Under the pieces are notes generated by a model. The model did no database searches. It was not told the origin of the DNA and worked only from the letters and a program-made list of their open reading frames with translations. From Paenibacillus pabuli NBRC 13638 (GTDB lineage: Bacteria > Bacillota > Bacilli > Paenibacillales > Paenibacillaceae): a stretch of DNA of 64,000 nt. The position numbers and the translations under genes are program-made. Shown here piece by piece: positions 27,927 to 35,849 of the stretch (within the stretch, counting starts at the first letter, position 1; every line of letters begins with the position of its first letter). The stretch is from assembly GCF_001514495.1 (NCBI RefSeq), contig NZ_BCNM01000031.1, forward strand, positions 1 to 64,000. Reading direction: 5' to 3'.

Positions 27927-27962
27927 CAACAAGAGAACGGCCACCTGGCCGTTCTCTTGTTG
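27927..27962. terminator. long palindromic terminator after uvrB
   Basis: A perfect 17-bp inverted repeat (27927-27943 with 27946-27962) separated by 2 bp. T-runs are modest, but the stem is very stable. Confidence 0.8.
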
Positions 27963-28090
27963 AGTAAGGAAATCAGTTGTATCTACCGATAATTAGACAT
28001 GTTGAAAATGTGAAATCAGGTCTATACTGATAGAAAACTTGAAATTGGTTAAAAGGTTTATAGGAAAGTATTTGGTAGTCGTGTACTTGG

Positions 28091-28358
28091 GAGCCGAGCC
28101 AAAGGCAATGGCGACCTTTCGCGAGCAAGGCGAAGCCGTGAGCGTCCTGGTGTTGAGGGGGAGCCGAGCTAAGGCAATGGCGACCCTCCGCGAACAAGGC
28201 GAAGCCGTGAGCGTCCCGGTGTTGAGGGGGAGCCGAGCCAAAGGCAATGGCGACCTTTCGCGAGCGAGGTGAAGCCGTGAGCGTCCCGGTGTTGAGGGGG
28301 AGCCGAGCCAAAGGCAATGGCGACCCTCCGCGAGCAAGGCGAAGCCGTGAGCGTCCCT
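28091..28358. repeat. tandem array of four about 70-bp repeats between uvrB and uvrA
   Basis: Units starting GAGCCGAGC begin at 28091, 28161, 28230 and 28300 (periods 70, 69, 70 bp); the fourth is cut after about 59 bp. Copies differ at a few positions (for example CCTTTCGCGAGCAAGG versus CCCTCCGCGAACAAGG). The array is GC-rich against its surroundings and stays open in several frames on both strands, but the short open frames lack ribosome binding sites and known motifs. There is no fixed repeat/spacer pattern as in CRISPR. Confidence 0.9.
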
Positions 28359-28369
28359 CACGTGGTAGA

Positions 28370-28526
28370 GCAGCCGTCCAAGAGATCGGCAAGCGGCCGG
28401 AATCTTGGACGAGGCTGCGGGCACACGACCACCTTCACATAGCAAGACCCGACCCCTCACCATGCACCGCTTGTTTCGGGTGTCCAGAGGGCTGCGCCCT
28501 ATGGGGCCCTCCCTTGGAAGGGAGGG
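28370..28526. repeat. cluster of hairpins downstream of the repeat array
   Basis: Three inverted repeats lie in a row: GCAGCC-GTCCAAGA (28370-28383) with TCTTGGAC-GA-GGCTGC (28403-28418), AGGGC/GCCCT (28488-28500), and CCCTCCCTT/AAGGGAGGG (28507-28526). Together with the array they fill the gap of about 730 bp between uvrB and uvrA; no gene is supported in it. They may act as RNA structures in a uvrA leader or be parts of a dispersed repeat element. Confidence 0.6.
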
Positions 28527-28591
28527 TTTGGGTGGGATCGAAACGCCTTTAACAAAAGGTGGGAATTACAACACTGAAAGGATGAATTCTA

Positions 28592-31450
28592 TTGGCGAGC
28601 GAGAACATTGTCATCAAAGGCGCGCGAGCGCATAACCTGAAGAACATCGATATTACCATCCCGCGTGACCGTTTTGTCGTACTGACCGGTCTGAGTGGCT
28701 CAGGCAAGTCCTCGCTGGCTTTTGACACGATATATGCCGAAGGACAGCGACGTTATGTGGAATCACTGTCGGCTTATGCACGACAGTTTCTGGGGCAGAT
28801 GGAGAAACCGGACGTCGATTCCATTGAAGGCTTGTCCCCGGCTATTTCCATAGATCAGAAAACGACAAGTCGTAACCCGCGTTCAACCGTCGGAACCGTT
28901 ACGGAGATCTATGACTATCTGCGTCTTTTATTTGCGCGTGTTGGACATCCTCATTGCCCGGATCATGGCGTGGAGATTACATCCCAGACTGTAGAGCAGA
29001 TGGTAGACCGCATCATGCAATATCCTGAGCGGACCCGGCTGCAGATTTTGGCACCGATTGTCTCAGGCCGTAAAGGGGAACACAAAAGTGTGTTTTCCGA
29101 TATCGCAAAGCAAGGGTTTGTCCGTGTACGGGTAAACGGGGAATTACGTGATTTATCTGAAGATATCCAATTGGAAAAGAACAAAAAACATACGATTGAA
29201 GTCGTCGTTGACCGGATCGTCATCAAGGAAGATGTGCAATCACGGTTGGCGGACTCGATTGAGACAGCACTTAATCTGTCTGGCGGACAGTTATTGGTAG
29301 ATATTATGGGTGAGGAAGAGCTGCGCTTCAGTTCCAACTTTGCCTGTCCGGTATGCGGATTTAGTATTGATGAGTTGGCGCCGCGGATGTTTTCATTTAA
29401 CAGTCCGTTTGGAGCTTGCCCAGAATGTGATGGTTTAGGTGTCAAAATGATTGTTGACCCGGATCTGTTGGTGCCGGATCGCAGTAAAACGATTGAAGAC
29501 GGCGCTTTTGATGCCTGGACAGGTGGAACGTCAACCTATTATCCACAGTTCCTCAAGTCGGTATGTGAGCACTTTAACATTCCACAAAACGTCCCTGTAG
29601 AAGACCTCCCTGCTGAACAGATGAACAAGCTGTTGCTCGGTACAGGTACGGAGAAAATCCGTTTCCGGTATGAGAATGATTTTGGTCAACGGAAAGAGGC
29701 TCTGGTTACCTTTGAAGGGATAGTCAATAATCTGGAGCGTCGTTACCGTGAGACAGCATCCGAAGGTATTCGTGAGTTCATTGAAGGTTATATGAGTGCG
29801 AAACCATGTGGTACATGTAAAGGACATCGACTGAAACGTGAGAGCCTTGCTGTTACCATTAACGATCACAACATGGCGTATGTGACAAGCTTGTCCATTG
29901 GAGAAGCTGGCCGTTTCTTCGATTCACTGCAATTGAGTGAGAAGGAACAGACCATTGCCAAACTTATTTTAAAAGAAATCAACAGCCGCCTCGGATTCCT
30001 GGTAAACGTAGGTCTGGATTACCTGACTCTGAGTCGTGCTGCCGGAACGTTGTCCGGTGGTGAAGCCCAGCGGATCAGGTTGGCAACACAAATCGGTTCC
30101 AGTCTGATGGGTGTATTGTACATTCTGGACGAGCCAAGCATCGGTTTGCATCAACGCGATAATGATCGTCTGATCTCTACCCTTGCTCATATGCGAGACA
30201 TCGGTAATACCCTGATTGTGGTGGAACATGATGAAGATACAATGCTGGCTGCCGACTATATCATCGATATTGGTCCGGGTGCAGGCATCCACGGGGGTAC
30301 CGTGATGTCGCAGGGTACGCCGCAAGAGATCATGAATGATGAGAACTCGTTAACAGGTCAATATCTGAGTGGACGCAAGTTTATTCCGGTACGTACCGAA
30401 CGCCGCAGTGTTGGAGACCGCTGGCTGGAAGTACGCGGTGCGAAGGAAAATAACCTGAAAAACCTGAATGTGAAAATTCCGGTAGGTGTATTTACCGCAG
30501 TAACGGGTGTATCCGGCTCGGGTAAATCGACGCTAATTAATGAGATTTTGTATAAAACGCTGGCTCGTGATTTGAACCGCGCACGGGTACGCCCTGGTCA
30601 GCACAAAGAGATTCGGGGTCTGGAACATATCGATAAAGTCATCGACATCGACCAGTCGCCTATCGGACGGACACCGCGTTCCAACCCGGCTACCTATACA
30701 GGCGTCTTTGATGACATCCGGGATCTGTTTGCACAGACCAATGAGGCCAAAGTGCGTGGATACAAAAAAGGCCGGTTCAGTTTCAATATTAAAGGTGGCC
30801 GTTGTGAAGCCTGTCGCGGGGACGGCATTATCAAGATCGAAATGCACTTCCTGCCGGATGTCTATGTGCCTTGCGAGGTTTGCAAAGGCAAACGGTACAA
30901 TCGTGAAACACTTGAGGTTAAATACAAAAACAAAAATATTGCAGATGTGCTTGAAATGACGGTAGAGGATGCTACGCAATTCTTCGAGAACATTCCAAAA
31001 ATTCATCGTAAAATGCAAACCTTGCTCGACGTTGGCTTGGGCTACATTAACTTGGGACAGCCTGCAACAACATTGTCCGGCGGTGAAGCACAACGGGTAA
31101 AACTCGCTTCCGAGCTGTATCGTCGCAGTACGGGCAAAACAATATACATTCTGGATGAGCCTACTACGGGTCTGCATGTTGATGATATTGATCGTCTGCT
31201 GAACGTACTGCATCGTCTGGTGGATTCTGGCGAGTCCGTATTGGTGATTGAGCATAACTTGGACGTTATCAAAACAGCCGATTATATCGTGGATCTGGGA
31301 CCAGAAGGCGGTAGCGGTGGCGGAACCATCGTTGCAACCGGCACGCCAGAGGATATCATTAAAGTGGAAGCTTCCTATACAGGTAAGTACTTGAAGCCCG
31401 TATTGGAACGGGATACGGAGCGAAGCAAGACGTTGCAATTGACAGAGTAG
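28592..31450 (+). CDS. uvrA: excinuclease ABC subunit UvrA
   Basis: UvrA is the damage-sensing ATPase that loads UvrB on DNA. The 952-residue protein has two ABC ATPase halves: Walker [10 protein letters not shown] near residue 31 and GVSGSGKST near 640, each with its LSGGEAQR signature. Zinc-binding cysteines are present: CPVC...CPEC (about 253-280) and CEACRGDG...CEVC (about 738-765). The start is a TTG about 9 bp after AAAGGAT; an overlapping ATG in another frame (in GGATGAATTC) would only encode 17 codons. The leader carries the repeat array and hairpins listed above. Confidence 0.97.
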   Translation: MASENIVIKGARAHNLKNIDITIPRDRFVVLTGLSGSGKSSLAFDTIYAEGQRRYVESLSAYARQFLGQMEKPDVDSIEGLSPAISIDQKTTSRNPRSTVGTVTEIYDYLRLLFARVGHPHCPDHGVEITSQTVEQMVDRIMQYPERTRLQILAPIVSGRKGEHKSVFSDIAKQGFVRVRVNGELRDLSEDIQLEKNKKHTIEVVVDRIVIKEDVQSRLADSIETALNLSGGQLLVDIMGEEELRFSSNFACPVCGFSIDELAPRMFSFNSPFGACPECDGLGVKMIVDPDLLVPDRSKTIEDGAFDAWTGGTSTYYPQFLKSVCEHFNIPQNVPVEDLPAEQMNKLLLGTGTEKIRFRYENDFGQRKEALVTFEGIVNNLERRYRETASEGIREFIEGYMSAKPCGTCKGHRLKRESLAVTINDHNMAYVTSLSIGEAGRFFDSLQLSEKEQTIAKLILKEINSRLGFLVNVGLDYLTLSRAAGTLSGGEAQRIRLATQIGSSLMGVLYILDEPSIGLHQRDNDRLISTLAHMRDIGNTLIVVEHDEDTMLAADYIIDIGPGAGIHGGTVMSQGTPQEIMNDENSLTGQYLSGRKFIPVRTERRSVGDRWLEVRGAKENNLKNLNVKIPVGVFTAVTGVSGSGKSTLINEILYKTLARDLNRARVRPGQHKEIRGLEHIDKVIDIDQSPIGRTPRSNPATYTGVFDDIRDLFAQTNEAKVRGYKKGRFSFNIKGGRCEACRGDGIIKIEMHFLPDVYVPCEVCKGKRYNRETLEVKYKNKNIADVLEMTVEDATQFFENIPKIHRKMQTLLDVGLGYINLGQPATTLSGGEAQRVKLASELYRRSTGKTIYILDEPTTGLHVDDIDRLLNVLHRLVDSGESVLVIEHNLDVIKTADYIVDLGPEGGSGGGTIVATGTPEDIIKVEASYTGKYLKPVLERDTERSKTLQLTE

Positions 31451-31899
31451 TGGAGTAATTGCTGACAGAGATGAGTATGAAAGTGGATATGATCTGTCCT
31501 GGCATACTCATCAGCGATTCTCTTTCTCCCACCAATATTTCACCCGTATCATCTGTTGATGATTATCGTAGAGTCTGAAAATAGGTTTCACATGTTTTAC
31601 CCTTCTTTTCATAGAGTAGACGGCATCGATGTATGATCTGATGTCCTCTGCTTCCGAGGAGAAGGGTTTTACTATTTGGATAACATGAAAGTGTTTACAT
31701 ATGCTACGGAGCAAGCATGGCAAGATGTGCATCCGAACTGGATTTTTTTCATTTTTCTGGATGATAGGGCTTGCATTACAAGCGGGGTACAGATAACATA
31801 GAGGAAGATATTAGGGTATGCGTTAGCATTTCAGCAGGTTGCATTATTGGATTTTATGCGAAATGCTTGTTCAACTATGGTGAGGAGGTCTGTCTATCC
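31451..31899. other. intergenic region after uvrA
   Basis: About 450 bases. ATGAGTATG (31471-31479) and CATACTCAT (31503-31511) can form a hairpin that may end uvrA transcription, though no clear T-run follows. A 73-codon minus-strand frame (31511-31732) lacks a ribosome binding site and known similarity and is not called. Nothing else is recognised. Confidence 0.5.
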
Positions 31900-32112
31900 A
31901 TGCTGTTTGCAGAAGCTGCCACGGCGAGTACTTCGAATTTTAACGCGTTTGATATTTTTGTCATCCTGTTTACGATTCTGATTTTCATCGGAGTGGTACG
32001 TCTGATTCGCGCACCGAAGAAAAACTTGTTTGCCATCGGATTTGCAGTGGTCAGTCTTTTGGTATTTTTGTTGACGGATTATGCTATGATCACCGGCTGG
32101 TTTGGTTCGTAG
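31900..32112 (+). CDS. small two-helix membrane protein, DUF2759-like
   Basis: A 70-residue protein with two hydrophobic helices (about 17-35 and 44-65) joined by a short basic loop, VVRLIRAPKKNLFAIG. This layout resembles the small DUF2759 (YqgW) membrane proteins of Bacilli, but the match is by eye. The frame is open from 31771; the ATG at 31900 is preferred because GGTGAGGAGGT stands about 10 bp before it and the longer N-terminus looks unrelated. It ends before a strong terminator and is probably monocistronic. Function unknown. Confidence 0.65.
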   Translation: MLFAEAATASTSNFNAFDIFVILFTILIFIGVVRLIRAPKKNLFAIGFAVVSLLVFLLTDYAMITGWFGS

Positions 32113-32160
32113 GGACACCGCTGTATGAACTCAAAAAAAACAGCAAGTTGAAGAACAGAC

Positions 32161-32197
32161 AAACACTTTCCTGGGGCGTTGCGGAGGGTGTTTTTTT
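32161..32197 (+). terminator. terminator after the small membrane protein gene
   Basis: An 11-bp stem with two G-U pairs (32161-32171 with 32183-32193) followed by seven T. Confidence 0.88.
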
Positions 32198-32394
32198 GTG
32201 TTTTGCAGTGCGAAAGAGAAAATACGATTACTTCTATTAAAAATAGGGCTTAAAGCAATTGTACAGGAATAATATGTATGATAAATTGGGGGATACCGGT
32301 ATTGCAGATGATAGAGTGAATAGAATAGATTCAGTATTGGATCATTTGGCTAGGTCGCATAACGGAGGATATATAGAGAGGGTTAGGTGAGGGA

Positions 32395-33561
32395 ATGGGA
32401 GAGTTGGGGAAAAAGGCCGTAGCTATGTTGATGGCTGCTGTGCTCTCGGTTAGTGTTGCCGCAACGGCTGGAGCAGCGGAGTCTGCCAAGGGAATGAAAG
32501 CCAAAGTAGTAGATGGACAAGTCTATGTCCGTTCAACAGATTTGGTCAAAGCACTTGGCGGAAGCGGGCAGTATGATGCCAAATCCGAAACGTATCAGTA
32601 TAAGGGTAGTGAGGCCATACCGAAAGTGATCGAAAACGTATCTCCGTCCGTTGTAGGCATCATCGGCAAATCTGTCGAATCACCGGATGGGGCCACATCA
32701 GACCGCTATAACCTGGCTCATGGCACCGGTGTAATTATCCGCTCGAATGGCTGGATTGTGACGAATGCCCATGTGATTGATGGATTAACCAATCCGCTGG
32801 TCGTGACAACCGATGGCAATACATACAAAATTACTAAAACATACAGTGACCCACTAAGCGATCTTGCCCTGATCAAAATTAATGCCAAATCTCTTCAAAC
32901 AGCAACCTTTGCCAAAGCTTCACAGACAACCGTTGGAGAAACCGTCATCGCTATTGGTACACCAATCTCCTTCTCTTTGCGTAACTCGGCAACGGTAGGG
33001 GTAATTAGTGGACTGAATCGTGGGGTGGAGGCCACCTATCGGTTGATTCAAACCGATACGGCCATTAATCCGGGCAACAGCGGAGGACCGCTGGTCAACC
33101 TGAAAGGTGAAGTCGTTGGCATTAATTCCATGAAATTTTCAGCAGTGGGTATCGAGAGCATGGGATTTTCTATTCCGGTAGATACCGTTCAATATATTAT
33201 CAATCAGTTCTTTAAATACGGGAAAATCAAGCGCGCAAGCCTTGGTCTGCAACTGGAAGAGAGTTGGTCTGCCATTGTGGGACTGCCTACAGATGATCCA
33301 TTGACGATCACAGGTGTGTTGTCGGCTGAAGCGAAGAAAGCCAAAATGAAAGAAGGCGATCTGTTATACAGTGTGGCAGGCACACGCGTATCCTCTGCCG
33401 TCGACATCAATGAGCTGCTCAAGAAGTATTTGCCTGGACAAAAGGTGAAGTTGTTGATGCAATCGGACGGTGATATTATTACCCGCACCGTGGTACTCGC
33501 TGATCGCGCGGACATTCAGGACGATGAAGATGAGCAGTTTCCTATAGATGAAGATCAATAA
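32395..33561 (+). CDS. exported trypsin-like serine protease (HtrA/DegP-like, S1C) with stalk-like N-terminus
   Basis: A 388-residue exported protease. A signal peptide (about 1-27, ending TAGAAESA) leads to a short segment (about 35-70, VYVRSTDLVKALGGSGQYDA) like part of the copper amine oxidase N-terminal (stalk) domain. The S1C protease domain follows, with His126 in TNAHVI, Asp156 in SDLALIKI and Ser229 in NPGNSGGPL. A PDZ-like region (about 290-365) and an acidic tail end it. HtrA proteins of Bacilli are usually anchored by one helix; here a cleavable signal is more likely. The following gene overlaps its frame and shares the stalk domain, so the two may act together in the wall. Substrates are unknown. 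Confidence 0.85.
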   Translation: MGELGKKAVAMLMAAVLSVSVAATAGAAESAKGMKAKVVDGQVYVRSTDLVKALGGSGQYDAKSETYQYKGSEAIPKVIENVSPSVVGIIGKSVESPDGATSDRYNLAHGTGVIIRSNGWIVTNAHVIDGLTNPLVVTTDGNTYKITKTYSDPLSDLALIKINAKSLQTATFAKASQTTVGETVIAIGTPISFSLRNSATVGVISGLNRGVEATYRLIQTDTAINPGNSGGPLVNLKGEVVGINSMKFSAVGIESMGFSIPVDTVQYIINQFFKYGKIKRASLGLQLEESWSAIVGLPTDDPLTITGVLSAEAKKAKMKEGDLLYSVAGTRVSSAVDINELLKKYLPGQKVKLLMQSDGDIITRTVVLADRADIQDDEDEQFPIDEDQ

Positions 33562-33595
33562 AGCCCGGCACGTAATCCGGAATCAGAGAGGACGA

Positions 33596-35503
33596 ATGAA
33601 CGGAATGAAGAAGTCATTTTTACGTGTGCTGAGTACAGGTGTGTTGACCGGGATGCTGACGATCGGTGCAGCATTGCCCGCCTGGGCATCGGATTATACG
33701 ACAAGTGAACTGCGGATCAAAGCCGGGAGCACCAATGCATACATCAATGGCAGCAAGCAGGCAATCGCCAAACCATATCAGGTCAAAGGGGTTACCATGG
33801 TGCCTGTCGGTGTGTTCAAAAAGGCATTCGGCAGTGAAATCCGGCTGGAGAAGAACAATGTAGTTAAAATCAAGGAAGGCCCGCATACCGTCACGTTGAC
33901 CATTGGCAGCTCGATTGCCTGGGTGGATGGAGTCAAAAAAGAGATGGGCGCTGCCCCCAACATGGCGAATGGGGTTCTTATGGTGCCGCTTCGTCCAATT
34001 GCTGCGGGTATTGGCGCGACGCTTGCCCCCAATAGTGCAGGTGAGATGGTTATTCGTCTACTGCAAGCGGATGATTCGGTGGATGAAGACGAGGGCGGTA
34101 TTGATCTGGATGCAGGCAAAACACGAATTGGTAACAGCTACTACGGCTGGTCCATTAATTATCCGTCGGACCTGATGGTTCTGCAAACGGGTGAGCAGGA
34201 GCGCATGATGACTTTTGGTACGGCGGACAGCAGTTATTATCTTGAGGTGTATGTAAGCGATCAGGATGTGGCGCTGGATGCAGATGATTTGCTGCAGCAG
34301 TTGGTTCAAGAAGCGAAACAGTCGGGAGATACGGTGCTGGATCGGGAATCGATTGCCAGAGGTAAAACACCCTATGCACGAATCGTTGTTAAAGATGTTG
34401 ACGGCTTGTTATGGGAAATGCGCCAGTATATCCGTGATGGTCGCCAATATGATGTATACCTTGCAGATTATGACGCCATGAATTACAAAGATCTAAGCAA
34501 GCGTGCAGCGCTGCTTAATTCCTTCCAGCCTACATATGCGGAGTCCGATCGTACCATCAAGGATCTCTCCACAGTAGATGAGGGGATGCGTTCTGCATGG
34601 AATGATGATTATGGCATTGAACTGAATATACCTGCGGGCTGGTCGATGGACAATACTCAGATGGTATACGAAGCCAAAGATGGAGCCTATCTCCAACTTC
34701 GTGTTACATCTGCTCCAACGGGGGCGACGGTAAAAGACTGGAGCGGCCAATTGGACAAGTGGATGCGAGAGACATTTACACCAGACAGTTATGAACCGAT
34801 TGGTTCCTACACGATGGATATATCGGGTGAGACAGCCGAGGTTAATGAATTCCGTTATAACTTTGGCGATGGATGGCAGACAGAGTTCGATGTTCTTTTA
34901 CAAAAGAACGGCTATCGCTATTATGCTGAATATACGTTCCCTGAGGATCAGGCCCAGGATCGAGAGTGGTTTAAAAAGATCATGAAGAGTGTTGAGATTG
35001 ATTTTGATACGGTATCCGACAACTTCGGGCAGCTGGATGAAGACCCGTATTTGACAGATAAGACGAAAACCTTGACGCGAACATCCAAACGTTATCATTA
35101 CAGTGTGGACATCCCTCGCTATTGGACGCCGTACAATGACCGCTTTGAGTACTCTCCTGTAGTCTATACCTTTACCGGTGGAGAGTTCTCCATTGCAGCG
35201 AGCGATGACAAATCGATCGAGATGACCGTCAGTCAACTGAGAGAGGCGTATGCCGAAGCGACCAAGACTCGTAAAAACTTCAAACTGCTTGGCAGTGAGG
35301 AGCTGACATTTGCTGGCGTACCCGCCGTTTCCTTCACGTATCATGAGGTGGATAATGGTGTGCCGTATAGCGGACGTCAAATTGTGTTCGAACAGAACGG
35401 TATAACGTATACCATAACGAGTGGGCTGAATGATGCCAACAAGACGGAAGTACAGGCAGCAGCGTTGGAAAAGGCGTTGAACTCATTTACGTTTATTAAA
35501 TAA
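33596..35503 (+). CDS. exported stalk-domain protein with three PsbP-like modules
   Basis: A secreted protein of about 636 residues. A signal peptide (about 1-32, ending LPAWASD) is followed by a copper amine oxidase-like stalk domain (about 38-145, with GVLMVPLRPIAAGIGATLAP). Three related modules come next, opening YYGWSINYPSDL, DYGIELNIPAGW and RYHYSVDIPRYW (about residues 182, 338 and 500). Each has the PsbP/DUF1795-like pattern of a short strand, Pro-Xaa-x-Trp and a later helix. The frame is open from 33548 inside the protease gene, but AGAGAGGACGA fits the ATG at 33596 (or 33605). It is cotranscribed with the HtrA-like protease. A wall-binding or protease-adaptor role is only an inference. 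Confidence 0.8.
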   Translation: MNGMKKSFLRVLSTGVLTGMLTIGAALPAWASDYTTSELRIKAGSTNAYINGSKQAIAKPYQVKGVTMVPVGVFKKAFGSEIRLEKNNVVKIKEGPHTVTLTIGSSIAWVDGVKKEMGAAPNMANGVLMVPLRPIAAGIGATLAPNSAGEMVIRLLQADDSVDEDEGGIDLDAGKTRIGNSYYGWSINYPSDLMVLQTGEQERMMTFGTADSSYYLEVYVSDQDVALDADDLLQQLVQEAKQSGDTVLDRESIARGKTPYARIVVKDVDGLLWEMRQYIRDGRQYDVYLADYDAMNYKDLSKRAALLNSFQPTYAESDRTIKDLSTVDEGMRSAWNDDYGIELNIPAGWSMDNTQMVYEAKDGAYLQLRVTSAPTGATVKDWSGQLDKWMRETFTPDSYEPIGSYTMDISGETAEVNEFRYNFGDGWQTEFDVLLQKNGYRYYAEYTFPEDQAQDREWFKKIMKSVEIDFDTVSDNFGQLDEDPYLTDKTKTLTRTSKRYHYSVDIPRYWTPYNDRFEYSPVVYTFTGGEFSIAASDDKSIEMTVSQLREAYAEATKTRKNFKLLGSEELTFAGVPAVSFTYHEVDNGVPYSGRQIVFEQNGITYTITSGLNDANKTEVQAAALEKALNSFTFIK

Positions 35504-35515
35504 AAGAAATGAATG

Positions 35516-35544
35516 CCGGAGGGTCAAGAGACCTTCCGGTTATT
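35516..35544 (+). terminator. terminator after the stalk-domain protein gene
   Basis: CCGGAGGGTC (35516-35525) pairs with GACCTTCCGG (35530-35539) with one G-U pair and an AAGA loop; a short T-rich stretch follows. Confidence 0.75.
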
Positions 35545-35818
35545 CGGTTTCTATACATTTCAGTTCCACTGGAACGAAGAGTGCAGAACCGAGGAAATGA
35601 AAATGATAAACGGTTTTTTCAGGAAAGCGTAGAAGAGTCGGTACAGAAGTGGTACAATATATTAGTTCAGGAGTTATGACTGCTGATCTGATAAATAAAG
35701 ATGACTGTAGGCTTGGGAATCAGGCAATACAGACATAATGTATAGATATAGCGATACAGTGACCATGCAGGAGTACGGGATAGTACAGGCTCAGCGTATA
35801 AGGATACAGGGATGAAAT

Positions 35819-35832
35819 CCGGCTATAGCCGG
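35819..35832 (+). promoter_or_regulatory. 14-bp palindrome just upstream of the U32 ribosome binding site
   Basis: CCGGCTATAGCCGG is a perfect dyad ending 4 bp before GGGGAGGAT. As RNA it would form a small hairpin beside the ribosome binding site; as DNA it could be an operator. Confidence 0.4.
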
Positions 35833-35849
35833 CTATGGGGAGGATCTAC

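Larger units (their letters stand above)
35504..35849. other. intergenic region before the U32 gene
   Basis: About 345 bases. It begins with the terminator of the stalk-protein gene and ends with a palindrome just before the U32 ribosome binding site (both listed). A GTACAATATA stretch near 35653 might hold a -10. The middle has nothing else I can assign. Confidence 0.5.

Noticed and set aside
28091-28358. CRISPR array
   Set aside because: The full 70-bp unit is repeated; there are no unique spacers between short identical repeats, and no cas genes are present.
28039-28552. Several open frames of 77-156 codons on both strands over the 70-bp repeat array
   Set aside because: They arise because the GC-rich repeat lacks stops in many frames; there are no ribosome binding sites and the peptides are simple repeats.
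31511-31732. 73-codon minus-strand open frame after uvrA
   Set aside because: No Shine-Dalgarno sequence before its ATG and no recognisable family; it overlaps a probable terminator hairpin.
31771-31899. Longer N-terminus for the small membrane protein
   Set aside because: The strong GGTGAGGAGGT site lies inside it and points to the ATG at 31900; the extra 43 residues look random.
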